6,437 nt of DNA from Alphaproteobacteria bacterium. GTDB lineage: Bacteria > Pseudomonadota > Alphaproteobacteria > UBA2136 > UBA6156. Positions 6,175-6,437 of this stretch are shown in pieces. Every line of letters begins with the position of its first letter. The first letter of the stretch is position 1. The notes beneath the pieces are model-generated. The model saw nothing but the letters and a program-made list of their open reading frames with translations. It had not been told where the DNA came from and did not search any database. The stretch covers positions 1 to 6,437 of the forward strand of contig JAIXZU010000114.1 in assembly GCA_027489415.1 (NCBI GenBank), given 5' to 3'. The position numbers were made by a program, and so were the translations under genes.

Positions 6175-6437
6175 ATGAGCGCGCCCACCACGCCCTATAC
6201 CAAATTCGGATTCGATACCGAATTTTTTGAGCTTGTGAATGGGCAGCAGGGGGGAGCGTCTTCAGGGGGGGGCGCAAGTTCATCCAACCATGCCAAACAG
6301 CTTGATGAGGCACGCCAGAGTGCTTATGCAGAGGGTTATGCTAAAGGTCTGGAAGAAGGACAATCCCAGGCGCAGGCCGACCTTGCCCAGCTACAGCAGC
6401 ATTTGCAGAATACCATCTTGGCGCTGCAAACAAGCCA
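6175..6437 (+). CDS. fliH: Flagellar assembly protein FliH, 3'-truncated by the window
   Basis: FliH binds and restrains the export ATPase FliI and links it to the rotor C-ring and export gate. The ATG at 6175 opens a frame that runs to the window end (87 full codons). It begins MSAPTTPYTKFGFDTEFFE; a K-F-x-FDT-x-F motif near the start is familiar from alphaproteobacterial FliH. A Gly/Ser-rich linker (about 23-37) follows, then ARQSAYAEGYAKGLEEGQ (about 43-60), the Gly-spaced helical repeat typical of FliH, and a Gln/Ala/Leu-rich helix. Runs of six G (6249-6254) and eight G (6265-6272) encode the linker. The ribosome site is weak (GGGAAAA about 10 nt upstream), so coupling with fliG is plausible. 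The assignment rests on the N-terminus and on the order after fliG. Confidence 0.85.
   Translation, partial: MSAPTTPYTKFGFDTEFFELVNGQQGGASSGGGASSSNHAKQLDEARQSAYAEGYAKGLEEGQSQAQADLAQLQQHLQNTILALQTS

Overview
The window (about 55% GC by eye) is bacterial and most likely alphaproteobacterial. The reasons are the style of the FliF and FliG proteins, the FDTEF motif at the FliH N-terminus, and the QANQQPALLLRLLQ tail of the flagellin. I cannot name a genus from the sequence alone. No RNA gene, CRISPR array, insertion sequence, phage gene or unknown multi-gene system is visible.

Layout. Positions 1-627 (+) hold the 3' part of a gene for a MauE/DoxX-type membrane protein; what precedes the membrane part looks like the tail of a heavy-metal-associated (HMA) domain. 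A strong symmetric hairpin (645-666) separates it from the convergent flagellin gene (683-2917, -). This flagellin is large (744 aa): ordinary D0/D1 ends flank about 490 residues of Ala/Thr/Ser/Gly-rich insert that contains three diverged tandem repeats. A 539-bp divergent intergenic region (2918-3456) follows. It has no convincing gene, but a 12-bp motif occurs once near each gene in the same orientation relative to each. To its right a flagellar basal-body operon runs rightwards: fliF (3457-5121, MS ring), fliG (5134-6150, rotor/switch) and the start of fliH (6175 to the window end, export-ATPase regulator).

How the genes work together. FliF forms the membrane ring. FliG binds the FliF C-terminus and takes torque from the stator. 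FliH belongs to the FliH-FliI export apparatus under the ring, which exports filament proteins such as the divergently encoded flagellin. The metal/redox-type membrane protein is probably unrelated to motility and only abuts the cluster.

Points for a second look: runs of eight G in both fliF and fliH (in fliF a change of one base either way gives a stop within about five codons), the shared 12-bp motif in the divergent promoter region, and the repeat-expanded flagellin core.
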